Origin: Phoenix dactylifera
Lineage: Eukaryota > Streptophyta > Magnoliopsida > Arecales > Arecaceae
Reading direction: 5' to 3'
DNA length: 64,000 nt
Assembly: GCF_009389715.1 (NCBI RefSeq)
Contig: NC_052393.1
Coordinates: forward strand, 6,262,001 to 6,326,000
The notes under the pieces were generated by a model that was given only the letters and a program-made list of their open reading frames with translations, made no database searches and was not told the DNA's origin. Of the stretch, positions 47,371-58,491 are shown in pieces (within the stretch, counting starts at the first letter, position 1; every line of letters starts with the position of its first letter). The position numbers were made by a program, and so were the translations under genes.

Positions 47371-50300
47371 TTATTGGCTTAGAGCAGACACCTCTGCTTC
47401 AATCAAGGAGAGCATGTGGTGAACTGCGGCGGCGATATCGTCAACTGTAGTAAGATGGCATCCCTCATCAACCTGCAATTGTTGCCAGATGATTATACAT
47501 TAGTTATCTAGGAATTCATTATATGAAAACAAATGTTTACATATACATAATATATGTTATGTATGTATATGCAGGCACTGAAAATTAAAATTGTTAACCC
47601 TACCTTAGCAAGGAAACTACCTTGTGCCATTAGTGAGAGATCACCATTAAAAAAAAATTCTCCACTTAGATATACATAGAATAGGAGCATTATTATTTTT
47701 TTTAATCCTTTGATATGCGTAACAGATAGATTATGCATGTGCATATGGCTGTCAATAGGCCAGGCCAGCCCAACCGGGCGAAATTTAGGCCCTAAATCAT
47801 GCTTCGGCCGGGTTCAAAGGAAGCTGAATTGTTTTGGGGGGCTTCCGCCAAGGATTTACCGAAAACAGTTTTTAAAAGGCCTAAATGAGGCCCACTCTGG
47901 GCCCACAAATATGCCTAATGACGCTGCTCTCGGTACCTTGGGCCCAAATTCCCAAGTCCCAAGTTTAAAGCTGATGCATGGGCTAGTGTATGACCAGTTA
48001 AGGTTTGTAACATACCGATATTTCCTTTCTGTTGCTGGGACCCAAGAGAGTTTATATCCACAGTTCCATATTTATTAAGTTACATCATATGGAATAGTAA
48101 AGACATCCCAATTACCACAAACTTATGCTGAGAACAAATGGAAAGAAATAAAATGAAGATTTCCTAACAATGCAGAGCCAGTCATGCAGGGGTTTGAGTA
48201 GAGATATCAAATCAAAAACGAAATGACTATTGCACTAAATCTTATTACTGTGTTAGTCTTAAAGCTTTATTTTTCAAGAACAACTAATGATATATTATTC
48301 TCGTCTAATACGCCATGGAAAAGATAGTTAGGTTCGAATTTTATCTTTCACGAAACAATGGTTCATCTTCTTTTTTCGCGATATGCACTGTTGGATTGTG
48401 CAACAGCCGCTACGGGATCTATAAAGACAAATTGAAGAAAGAGTTTGGAGTGCTTTGAGATCTGTGCGAGCACGATCCAATTATTGATGTTGCGAAAGAT
48501 AAAATCCGACACTAAGATTGGCCAAGAGCTTTCGATATTCACGTGCATGTCCACGTCCATGTGCATGAGCTTGTCTGCATGCATGTGTGGGTGTGGGACA
48601 GAGAGGGCAAAGGTAATATGCTATCTAAGAATAAAATTTCATCAAGTAGAAACTAATTTGCAACGTAATACTTCAACGATTACATATCAAGTAAACCTAC
48701 AAGTATACTTCAACCTAAGATAGCTCACCTGGAGTTTCATGTCAAAAATTCGTTCGCAAAGAATGACTTTTCTTCCTCGTCTATTCATTTTTCAACTTAG
48801 ATTATTTCTCAAATTAAGGTTTCCACGAGAGAGAAAGAGAGAGAAGAGAAGGCATTGGGTTGAAATTTGAAATCAAGTAACCATCAAAACCACCATTGCA
48901 TGCATCCCTTTCTCACGTGGCAAATGTCAGACAAGCATCCGGCTAAACAACTTTGGTCGGGAAGATAGTTATGAAATATTTCTGACAAACATGACTGTTT
49001 AGTCCTGATTAAGATCTACGTCACATCCGAGATGGGCCCTAAAGTAGCAGTCAAATCAGAAAAGAAGGAATACAAGCCTTTTTGGTCAAAAAAAAAAAAA
49101 AACAGGGCATCTGCAGATGGATGGACCCTGGTAACAGGACCAGGACAAGCAAGCAACGTTCTTTTCTCCATCTCCCTTCCAAGAGAGGGAGGAGCTTCCG
49201 ATGATGAGATACCATACAGAGAAAGAGAGACCCAAATGATCACTGAAAGGGCAAAACCTGTGGGTAAAATAGCAGCCTCAGATCCCTCCTTGGGTGATCC
49301 TGATCACATGATTTGGTTGGGTTCCATAATATTAATATCGCTACACCGAAAGAGATCCGACCAAGCTATTATTAGGCCCATGGTCCAATGGAACCCCCTC
49401 TAGTCATTCCTTATGATTGGATAGCCTAATTAGAACTCTGATTCTGTGTGTCCCCAAAATGAACTAAGCCATGATGCTAGCTCTCAAATATAAACGGAAA
49501 AAAAGGAAAAAGATAATTCACCTTGAGAAGTGGAAGGTATTGGAAATTTCAACTCCCAAGGAATCCAGAGACTTCAGACAACAACCCCTTTCTTTTTCTA
49601 ATAGATATAAACTTCGGGTGTAACACCTAGCCACTAATTTTGGTTTTAAAATCGTATCCAAGAACTGTGCCGTCTAATAAGATAATAGATGAGAGACCAC
49701 TTTAGTGCCACCCAAGAACGATTGACCATGAACAGAAAAAGGCAAGCGCGGGGGAAGAATATCTGACACTTCCCAACTATCAAGACGACATTGATTTGGT
49801 TTCCTAATCACCCACACAACATGCCCCCGTAGATCAGCACAAACCTTGACATGGATACTAGTGCGAATTTTGCTGCGAATTAGCACTAGGATAGTGTACA
49901 AGTATATGGACACAGATATTTACCAAGGCTCGGAGAGAAGAGTTTGGGCACATACCTTGGTACTGAGGGAGTAGAGCACCATGGAGTCCAGGGTGGTGAC
50001 GTTGAGGTGTAGAATGGTGAGCCTGAGACTCTGAAGCCCGGCCACCATCTTGAGGAGCTGTCCGGGCCTCCTTGGTGAGAGAATTCGAAGATTTGCATGC
50101 GTTTCGATCAAGGTGACCTCGACGTCGGCCACCGCCGACCGGTTCTCCGGTGGGGGGTAGTCCCGGGGTGCATGACACCAGACGTACTGAGGGTAGGCAA
50201 AGAACTGAGCAAAGGGAGGGGAATCGGTGTCATCGGTGTTGCTGCTGCTGCTCCCTGGCTCAATTCTCGGCGTTTTCTCAGCCTTGCCCTTCTGCTGCTG

Positions 50301-51528
50301 GAGTGTTCTCTTCTGGGCTTCGAGAGACTGGAGGAGCTGCTCGAGCTCCTTCACAAAATCAATGGCTCCGCCTACGATTGAGGCTTGGTCGCCCTACAAA
50401 ACAGTACCCGCATCTCCGCAGATAAGTGGGAGTCCTTTCGACTCAGTTGCTTTTTGTAGCAAGTACCTTACTTGAAAGGAAAACTATTAATAGAAATTTG
50501 GTGCTAAATGTATTAATATCCAACCAAGTGCCCACAAATAAGGTCGGATAGTAAAAGAAAATCTTTGTAGAATAGAACACTTTCTACATACTTTGTTTAA
50601 GGATACGAGAAGAATACACAAACAGAATGGATGAAGAGGGTGATGCGCGCGGGTTCCTTTAAACTACATGCTCTTCTTACACTAAAAAGAAAAGTAATCC
50701 TAGAAACCAGTAGTCATAATCGGACAACATCAATATATATATATATATATAAACCAAGACATATATATGGTCATGAAAGAACATCTCTCCAGAGAATTAA
50801 TGAAAAAAAAAAGAATTGTTTTCTGGGTACCAATGAAGAAAAATATTCTGACAATTGCTTTTCCCAGCATGCCATTCATACCAATCCCTTTCAGCTAAGC
50901 ATCCAAGGAGGTTTCTACAGAGAACTATTGGAAACAAGAGGGGCGGTAGTGGTTCATTCCAACCAGGTGCTCATTTTAAAAAGTGAGTAGGCATTTATGA
51001 AGGGAGAAGAATGTGATACTAAATCAAACACAGGTTAAGCGTACAGCAAGAATGAAGAACCACCTCCAAATTAAGTAGGAAGTTTACATGCAAACCATCC
51101 GTGAGAATTCTGGCCAAGAAAAGGAAGAAAGAAGAGGGCTAAGAGTTAGGTGAGGGCCAAACCCTTTGGATGTAAGACTCTGGCATCAGGGAGCGCAGGA
51201 CGCTGAGGTGCTCGTTCATCTGGCGACGGCGGTTGCGCTCGACGGCAATGTGGGTCATCCGCTGGCTCTCCGCCTCCTCCTTATTCTTGCAGCTTCTCGG
51301 CCGCCTCCGCCGCTTCCTCCGCCCCTGCCCTGCCGGCGCTAAGCCCCCTAACATCGCCGGCGCTGAGTGAGCGAGGCCCAACGAGCTCACTCCATCGCCA
51401 CCGCCGGCTTCGTCGAAGAGGAGGCTCGGGGTCGAGGAGGCCTCAGGGTGGTGGAGTGGGGTGGCGGAGATGGTGTCATAGATGAGAAACGTGGGGAGCT
51501 CATTAGAAGCCAGTGCTTCTAGCGTCAT
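47371..51528 (-). CDS. bHLH96-like: bHLH transcription factor, subgroup Ia (bHLH94/96-like)
   Basis: Subgroup Ia bHLH proteins are nuclear factors that bind E-box DNA as dimers; the group includes the stomatal regulators SPCH, MUTE and FAMA and the bHLH94/96/70/57 branch. Exons are 51528-51163 (122 codons, donor AGG|GTTTGG), 50393-49956 (146 codons, acceptor TTTTGTAG, donor AAG|GTATGT) and 47472-47371 (33 codons plus stop, acceptor TTGCAG). All are phase 0, giving 301 aa. The N-terminus [18 protein letters not shown] matches bHLH94-type starts. [20 protein letters not shown] begins the basic region, with H93, E97 and R101 for E-box recognition. The helices continue across the junction as [22 protein letters not shown]. 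The later [18 protein letters not shown] to DSMVLYSL block is the ACT-like C-terminal domain, finished in exon 3 by [20 protein letters not shown]. No lesions are seen. The introns are 769 and 2483 bp. Confidence 0.93.
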
Positions 51529-52611
51529 GGTGCTCTCCTTCTGTGCGTTTGTTAGTGGTGCTGTCTACACCCTTTTTCACCTTAGCTTAATATTTTTTTT
51601 AACAATTCCTCTCTTGGCCTCCATGACTAAAGCTCAAGAGAGCTCCCATGGATCACATAACGCTACAAAACATTTGACACCAAAACCCCACTTTTCTTTC
51701 GGAGGGTGGAGAGAGGGCTGGGGAGCTGATGAAATGGAAGGGTGGTGAAAAGATTACACGTGAGGGGTCAGAAAAGGAGAGGAGCTTTTCTGCTCCAAAA
51801 AAGTGATGGAAAAAGGAGAAGCCTCCTCTCTTTACCCTCACCCCCTTGGTTTCCCAAATCCAGAGATACTGTCAAGTGACTGCAACCCATTGTCTTTAGC
51901 TGAGGTGGGGGCCCAAAAAACCACATGCTAATGCACTCGGGACCAACAAAGCAAGCTGGTAATTGCCCATATAATAGCCACTCTGAATTTTTTCTCAAAA
52001 CTAAATATCAGTGAGGAGGTGAGAGAGCACATGGGCGGTGAGAGATGATGACTTAAAAAGAGCCACGCAACCATCTCCATACCAAACTGTACTTCTTGGA
52101 TCTCAAAGGAAATGATCTGTATCTCCAGAAAAAGCGCCGAAATAATAAATGAGTACGAACCCAAAAACCCAATGCAACATCCAAGCTTTAAATTATATGA
52201 TAGCTTTGTCGAACAAAGCGTGCGATGTTGTAGTGGCCCAGGACGAGGCCTTTGGGTTCCATTTCCACTGGTGGCTACCTACTGAAAGCGCAATGCAAGC
52301 CTAGGTTTAACCTTCTGCGTTCAGCCTTTAATCTAATTACTATATGATTGTCCAATTACGTACAGTAGTGCCAACGAGATGAGAAGACTCCGAGAACTGT
52401 GAAATATAAATTGCTAGTGTGAGACCAACATTAACCATCAACTCTCTAGCTTCTAATCTAATGATTAGTATAACCACGAATGCATAAAATTGTCTGATAA
52501 CGGCTAATGACTATTGCTCAACCTAGCCAAAGCCCAATGCAAGACCAACTTTTAACTTTTAATCTTAGCACATTTTGTATGCATAAAACAAAAAACAAGG
52601 GTTCTACTCAT

Positions 52612-52641
52612 GGGGGGGGGCGGGGGGGGGGGGTTTGGGGG
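52612..52641 (+). promoter_or_regulatory. G-quadruplex-capable G-run upstream of bHLH
   Basis: Nine G, one C, twelve G, TTT and five G follow each other, easily enough for four runs of three or more G on the + strand. It lies about 1.1 kb upstream of the bHLH start codon and on that gene's template strand. Folding and any effect on transcription are inferred. Confidence 0.55.
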
Positions 52642-52998
52642 AACGCAGAAGGTCTATGTCCAAAATTGGTGAAACTACTCATGGTTACATACTGAACCCT
52701 AGTTAAGGCAACGTGTAACTTGGCACTCCAGTCTTCGATCAATATGAATGCATGTCTCATGAGCATGCCACTACAGAGGTTCCTATGTAATGGCCTTCAT
52801 GACCTTTTTCCACTGATAGAGGTTCGACAGCAGAAGGATATATACTTGCCAAAGGATGGCCAATGGGGCTAAGCTATTGCAATATCGGAAGGGTTGGGGA
52901 CCGGCTTTTCCAGGGAAACCTATCGGCAAAGAACGTAGGAACATATTATAGTTTTTGTAGATATATAGCGTAACGTAAGGTAGGCCCATCTTCTTGGG

Positions 52999-53001
<3 letters not shown>

Positions 53002-53034
<33 letters not shown>
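53002..53034. repeat. (AG)n microsatellite
   Basis: About sixteen uninterrupted AG units lie here. Confidence 0.95.
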
Positions 53035-53038
<4 letters not shown>

Positions 53039-53627
53039 TATTTTTAAACGAGTACTTGGTTTAACTATAATCACTTGGCAAGGGTGAGAGAGCAAATGGA
53101 CCTTTTACGCATAACCCAATACGGCGCTTACTTTTAAAGTGTTTAAGCATCAAGCCAGCTTTAGCCCTGATGATTATACTATGAGCATACAATTATAAAT
53201 AATTGGACACGAGAAGAAGGTTTCTGGTGTCCTCCATTCCAGCAAGCGGAGTTCCTGAGGCTCTCGAATCCCAATTCCCCAAAAACTAGGCCATCATGTC
53301 TTGAGCAGTACCCGAGAACTGTGTGTGTTAAGAGAAAGAGAGACGGGGGGAGAGAGAGAGAGAGAGAGAGATTAAATAATGAGATTGAGCAAATGTTCAG
53401 AGAACAAAGATTACAGGAGGAGAAAGGTGTGATAGAGATGAGTGAAAAAGATGACAAACGTAGGACATGGTGGACTCTGTTTCCCATACTGAGGAGGTTT
53501 GAAGGCCCGTATAAGGCCCCTAGGGGAAGGCCTTGGAGCATGGTCCAACTTGTCAGGGAATCCATGTGACACCATCTCGAGAAACACGTCAATGGGAGGG
53601 GCAATCATCCACACTCAGGAGTCACTA

Positions 53628-53638
53628 CCCCCCCCCCC

Positions 53639-53710
<72 letters not shown>
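53628..53710. repeat. Composite C22-(CT)26-(GT)5 tract
   Basis: A run of 22 C passes directly into about 26 CT units and five GT units. The first two parts form a 73-base uninterrupted pyrimidine strand. The complementary strand has a G run and a GA run, able in principle to form triplex or quadruplex structures. Confidence 0.95.
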
Positions 53711-55098
53711 TTAATTAGAAAAAAAGAAAAACCAATATGTACCTATTCACAAGCACCTGGAGGAGCATCTTGCCAAACAGATTGACTGCATTTCGGTCTC
53801 ATTTGAGCAACATCACGTAAGGTTAAGAGAGTATAGCCATTTTAAGAGGGAATCTTGGCAGGGGGAGAGAAGGGAGCGTTTAATGCTCCGAAGGAACAAA
53901 GAAAAATAAGTTGGAGAGGAAAATAGGAATCGTGTCTCCCGTAATGAATGCCAAAGTTGATGAACATCTGAATTTCTTGAGTTCATGGTCGATAGAGTGC
54001 AGCAATAACCTGTTAATCCGAGCTGTCCATCTTATCTTACATAAATGACCTGTAGCGAGAGTGAACCTCTGGTAGATTGTCGGATTGGAGCCTGCCAACC
54101 TGCTGCATGAGTTTGGGTACACTCGTGAATAGTAGAAGGATAAGATAAGGTACAAAGGGTACATATGAATTGCATTCCATCTTGGTACGGCGACTTTCTA
54201 GCCAACCAATTTGGAATCTATTTAGTGTAAGCTACTTACATGGCTGATGTTGTTTGGTCATCCATGGGGGCTTTTTTGTGGCTGATGCTTTTGAGATATA
54301 TTTATAGTGGAACCTCATAATTCTCCTGATTTACCGAAAATATTTTTTATGGGTCGAGAACGGATCTGTTATCATATCGAGTCGCCGAACCTATTAATAA
54401 GATTTTACTATATTTGTTTGGCTAGTTAGGCAACCAGTTTACTTTGTGGTATCTCTTATATTGGTAAAAAAAGACAAACCTAAATGATAGAGTTGGAAAT
54501 CAAGAGGAACAGAAAATCTAAATCTTGTGATGCCAAAATTTGTGAGGTAGATCAAGACACCTTCTAGAAGATCTCAATATCCAAGAAACTTCAACGCTAG
54601 CATTTTGTCGATTTCTTCCTCTTCTCTGATCCTTCCCTTTCTCTGATTTTCAATCCCTAGTGCTTCGAAGCTACTTCTTTAGTTGGATAATGGAACTAGC
54701 TTTTCATAAGTTGAACAGTGTCTCAAAGTTCATGAAATAGTCTGCTCTTACCAATATCTCTTACCTACTTCCATCGTTTTTCCTAATTACACTGCTACGG
54801 AACAGTGATACCCAACAGGGCGTTGCATTTAGACCAAAAAAAAAAAAGATCGAAGCCCAGCATGCTGCCTCTGAGCATCCAATCACGCCATGAAAGCAGT
54901 TCGACCAAGTACCAAAAGAGGGACAATTCAGGTAACAAGCAGTCGTCCCGTAGCTGACTTGCAGGTGCCCTTGATAGGGATGGAGCAGGGACGCAATAAC
55001 GTGCAGCTCTGGACTAAGACACCACCACATATACTGAACAATGGACCTGGGCAATGTTTGGAATTTGGCTGGGTATTACTGTAGAATACACTGTACCA

Positions 55099-55103
<5 letters not shown>

Positions 55104-55132
<29 letters not shown>
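55104..55132. repeat. (CT)n microsatellite
   Basis: About fourteen CT units are uninterrupted. Confidence 0.95.
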
Positions 55133-55134
<2 letters not shown>

Positions 55135-56813
55135 GTGTCGAGTGGACCGAATAGAGATGAGATTCTTTTCATAGAGCCGGATGATTGTGGTGCAGTGCAG
55201 CTTTTGCACCAAATAAAATCCTCTACCACCATGAATAACCGCTACGTCATTCATGTTGGAGATGGGTACGCCATGGATATGAAAAAAGCCATCCATCTCT
55301 GACATGGATGACATGGCGACTATCCCTGATGGTGCCACAGACGTAAGGCACAACTGGCTTGAGATAACCTAGGAAAAAAAAAAGAAAATTCTCAATGGTG
55401 ATCATGACAAACTTCACCATTTTAACTGAAAATAGACCAGTATTTCTCAAATTCAGTCGCTGACTAAATTTCTTAGCAAACGATATTCAGCAATACCAGC
55501 AAAATTACATTGTTGCTATTTAGCAAAATCGCGGCTCATATAGCTTTAGGTTAGCATCTTCATGATTTACCAAATTGTCATCAATAATTAACAGGCTATT
55601 CTCAAAATCGTGTCCAGATTAAGTTACTGCCATAATTCCCATTGCATTAGCGGCCTCCGTAGAAAGAAATGGATCTCATTCCGATGCAATGTCGGCCACT
55701 AGAACTATTACAGCGGTCACAGTAATATTAAAGCAGCTGTTATTTTAAACCACTGTACGGATCGAGGTTGCGATTCCCTACAACAGCTCTGGAAAAGCAC
55801 AAAGGGTAGGAACTTAATACAGCGCTCAGAAAAAGCTAATAAAAAACAAATCAACTAAACCAGAAGGAACCGACACATGCAGAATATTGACTACTGTTCA
55901 TACAAGTAATTTGGACGACACCAATAATAGAGGGTATCATTTGTGCATGAGTCTTGCTTGTAACCATACATTTCATGAGTAACTGAACAATTCTTCACAA
56001 CCTGACTTACCTGAGAACAGATGAGATTAAAAAAATTCGGCAACGGATAGATAAATACAAGTGGTCGATGAAATGCCGTCGCCATCGGCGATATGAAGCA
56101 ACAAAATGGCTGACAGGCCAAAAGTCATAAGCCACGAAACCAACAAGAGGATACATGTGCTGTGTACGCCATGGATGGAGCTCGCCCAGGGGACCAGAGC
56201 CGAGAGAGAGGGGGGGGGGAAGAGAGCAGGCAGGCAATGGAATCGTACTATTGACGAGAATTTTGGCCGTTGTGTGCGGGATAGTATAAAGAGTGACGCT
56301 CGGTACATGGAATGGGAGTCCGGTGGGGGGCACATAAGCCTTTCTTGTGACAGAGCCTCATACCGTGGGCGCCCTGGATTTCCATTGCTTGCACCAACGA
56401 GGACGGTTTTCAGTTCACGTGGAAGTGCTAAGAAAGCTTAGTACACTCATGGGCACCATGACCTAATAGTCTTTTGAGGACCCCTTTGTCGAAGTTACGC
56501 TGCAATTGACATCTATCTTCTGCATGATTTTAGTACGTTAAAAATTGGACTGTCCTTTTTTTTTTTTTTTGGTTGGTCGTAAAAATTGATGAACTTTGAT
56601 GGTACATCAAGTGGTTTTGATATTGGATACACGTATGAGGCCTTTCATGTCATGCAACCAATCGATGATCCTAGTCATGAGTAGGTATTGGCCCAAAAAA
56701 CACGTCAATCTAGCGACTATTAAGATTCCATTCACGGGCTCTCTCTCTGTTTTTTTGCCTTCACTTTTCTCAACAAAAGATCAAGGTAGCCCCATGGTCC
56801 CTGAAACCAATTT

Positions 56814-57550
56814 GGACTAGTTTGGTTGACAAAAAAAAATACTAAAATATTTTTCTAAAAAATTATAATATCTAAAAAAATAATTTTAGCATGTTTGGTT
56901 GATAATAAAAATGGCACATTACAAAGTAACTTATATTTAGTTAAGCATATATTTTTCTGAAACAAATTAAATAAAATACTTATTATATCTTTAATAAAGA
57001 GAAAGATCTCAACCATAAATTTTGATAGCTTAAGGATATTACCATCGAGATGGTAGCACGGTGGGAACAGAGCTTTGATTCCACCAAAGTAGCCCAGGTT
57101 CGAAACGCACGGACATAGATTAAATGTGGGGACCGGATGCCCTCCGCCTGATTTGCCCGGTGGAGTCGCTATCTGATCTACCGGTTGCTTAGGTGGTGCT
57201 AGTATGATGTATTCATACGTAGGGCTTATGAGTAAAACTTGTCTGCCCGTATTGAACATTCTCCAGTGAGGGTTGCTACGCAAGTAAAGTTCTCCTCACA
57301 CCCTTCTTCCCTTTTTTTACCAAAAAAAAAAGCTTAAGGATATTTTTAAAAAAACAAAAACCAAATTTCCAACCGAGCTTTTTATGTCTCCTATAAATTT
57401 TTCTTTTTCATAAAATATGAAAATCTTATTCTCATAAAAATACTATTTTTTCATCTCTCTATCTTAAAAATTTCAATCATACAAGAAATATTTTTTTGTT
57501 TTTCCGTTAACCACACTTTTCTCCCTTTTTTTGACAAACTAAACGAGTCC
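56814..57550. mobile_element. MITE of unassigned family, host of a nested SINE
   Basis: The left end GGACTAGTTTGGTTGACAAA is mirrored on the right by TTTGACAAACTAAACGAGTCC read in reverse. The interior is AT-rich with ATATTTTT, TTTTCTAAAAA and CTTAAGGATATT motifs. Without the 290 bp SINE and its duplicated 14 bp, the element would be about 430 bp. The flanks carry AATTT (left) and AAATTT (right), so a short AT-rich target duplication is likely, but its exact frame is not resolved. Confidence 0.6.
57041..57330 (+). mobile_element. tRNA-derived SINE with 14 bp target duplication
   Basis: The 290 bp unit is flanked by identical AGCTTAAGGATATT copies (57027-57040 and 57331-57344). Its first part has an RNA polymerase III A box, TAGCACGGTGG (57054-57064), and a B box, GGTTCGAAACG (57097-57107), each differing from consensus at one base and about 32 bases apart, as in tRNAs. 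A tRNA-unrelated middle follows, and the unit ends in a T-rich stretch and a short A run. This is a complete-looking SINE; the perfect duplication implies a fairly recent insertion. It is not a functional tRNA gene, because the acceptor and anticodon stems do not form. Confidence 0.85.
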
Positions 57551-58491
57551 AAATTTGAGCATGTTTGAAAACTTCCGGCCATATATAGATATATAGACAT
57601 ATACATAGAAAGGCAGATGGATAGATAGATGTTGCCAATGGCAACCCTCCACCTTCCGAGAGCCAAGCTGTCATCCAAGAAGATGGTCTCCATCCAAAAT
57701 CTAGATACTTTAGCCCTCAACCTGGTTTCATCATACCTTCACTATAGAATAGTATGACAGGTTGAGCTAAGATGCAACTTTAGCTCTTGTTTGGATACAA
57801 GCCATCTGCTCATGAACAACATGGTCGACACTATCAGATTTCCACAAACATTTAATACGTGTCCTTTACGCATCCTTCTTCTCAAGGTGGGATCATCAAC
57901 CGCATCTTTGCATGCTACAAAATTTTTATGTTCTTCTTCACGAGATGGGGATCATAAACCTCATCCTTATAGAGTACAATTACTACTATAAGTATACTTT
58001 GTGGCAGATCTAGCATTTCTAGGATTAGTGGGATCCCTAGAATAATAGACCACCCCCTTAATTATCATGTTCGCTTGACTACAAATCATCTTTACTACAT
58101 TTACTCGATGTTTAAAAGAAAGAAATATAATCCATTTTTTGAAAATTTGTGTGCAGCTAATTCACTCTTACAAATGACTTTGAAAGAGTAATTTTGAGAA
58201 GCACGTAGGGAAACTCTAAATTTCTCCCCGCTTGAAGTTTCTGAACAAGTAAACCAAGACATTTAGGCATATATTGACTGAGAGTCATTTCCCTTAAAAA
58301 CTTGGATAGAAGCACCGGAAAAAGGACTTCAGAAAGCTTACCTGCTGGAATTGCAGTTCACAGACAAGGATAGTGAAGAAAGTTCACCGTACCTCATGAA
58401 CTGAATTCAAATTTATCTGCAGCTAAAAGAAGTGAAGCAAAATATAATGTATGGCAGTGTATATTTTCAGCAATAACCTGTGGCCACATTT
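57551..58491. other. Spacer between MITE and Copia element
   Basis: AT-rich DNA with a GATAGATAGA-like stretch at about 57617-57630 and no reading frame that I would call a gene. Confidence 0.5.

Larger units (their letters stand above)
51529..56812. other. bHLH 5' flank and gene-poor DNA with simple repeats
   Basis: The side near 51529 is the bHLH promoter, read leftward. The stretch stands out for purine/pyrimidine tracts: a G-rich run at 52612-52641, (AG)n at 53002-53034, GA-rich at 53341-53371, a C/CT/GT composite at 53628-53710 and (CT)n at 55104-55132. The frames of 100-140 codons at 54928-55353 and 56007-56441 have no motif and differ between strands in the same place, so I do not call them genes. 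Confidence 0.5.

Noticed and set aside
49032-49403. 123-codon frame inside bHLH intron 2
   Set aside because: It runs antisense to the gene, includes a poly-A-derived Lys run and shows no family motif.
53628-53710. CRISPR-like or satellite array
   Set aside because: It is a simple mono- and dinucleotide tract without spacer and repeat structure.
56007-56441. Overlapping frames of 102-111 codons on both strands
   Set aside because: No motif, and opposing frames of equal quality occupy the same place.
57041-57130. tRNA gene
   Set aside because: A and B boxes are present but the cloverleaf does not form, and target duplications show it to be a SINE.
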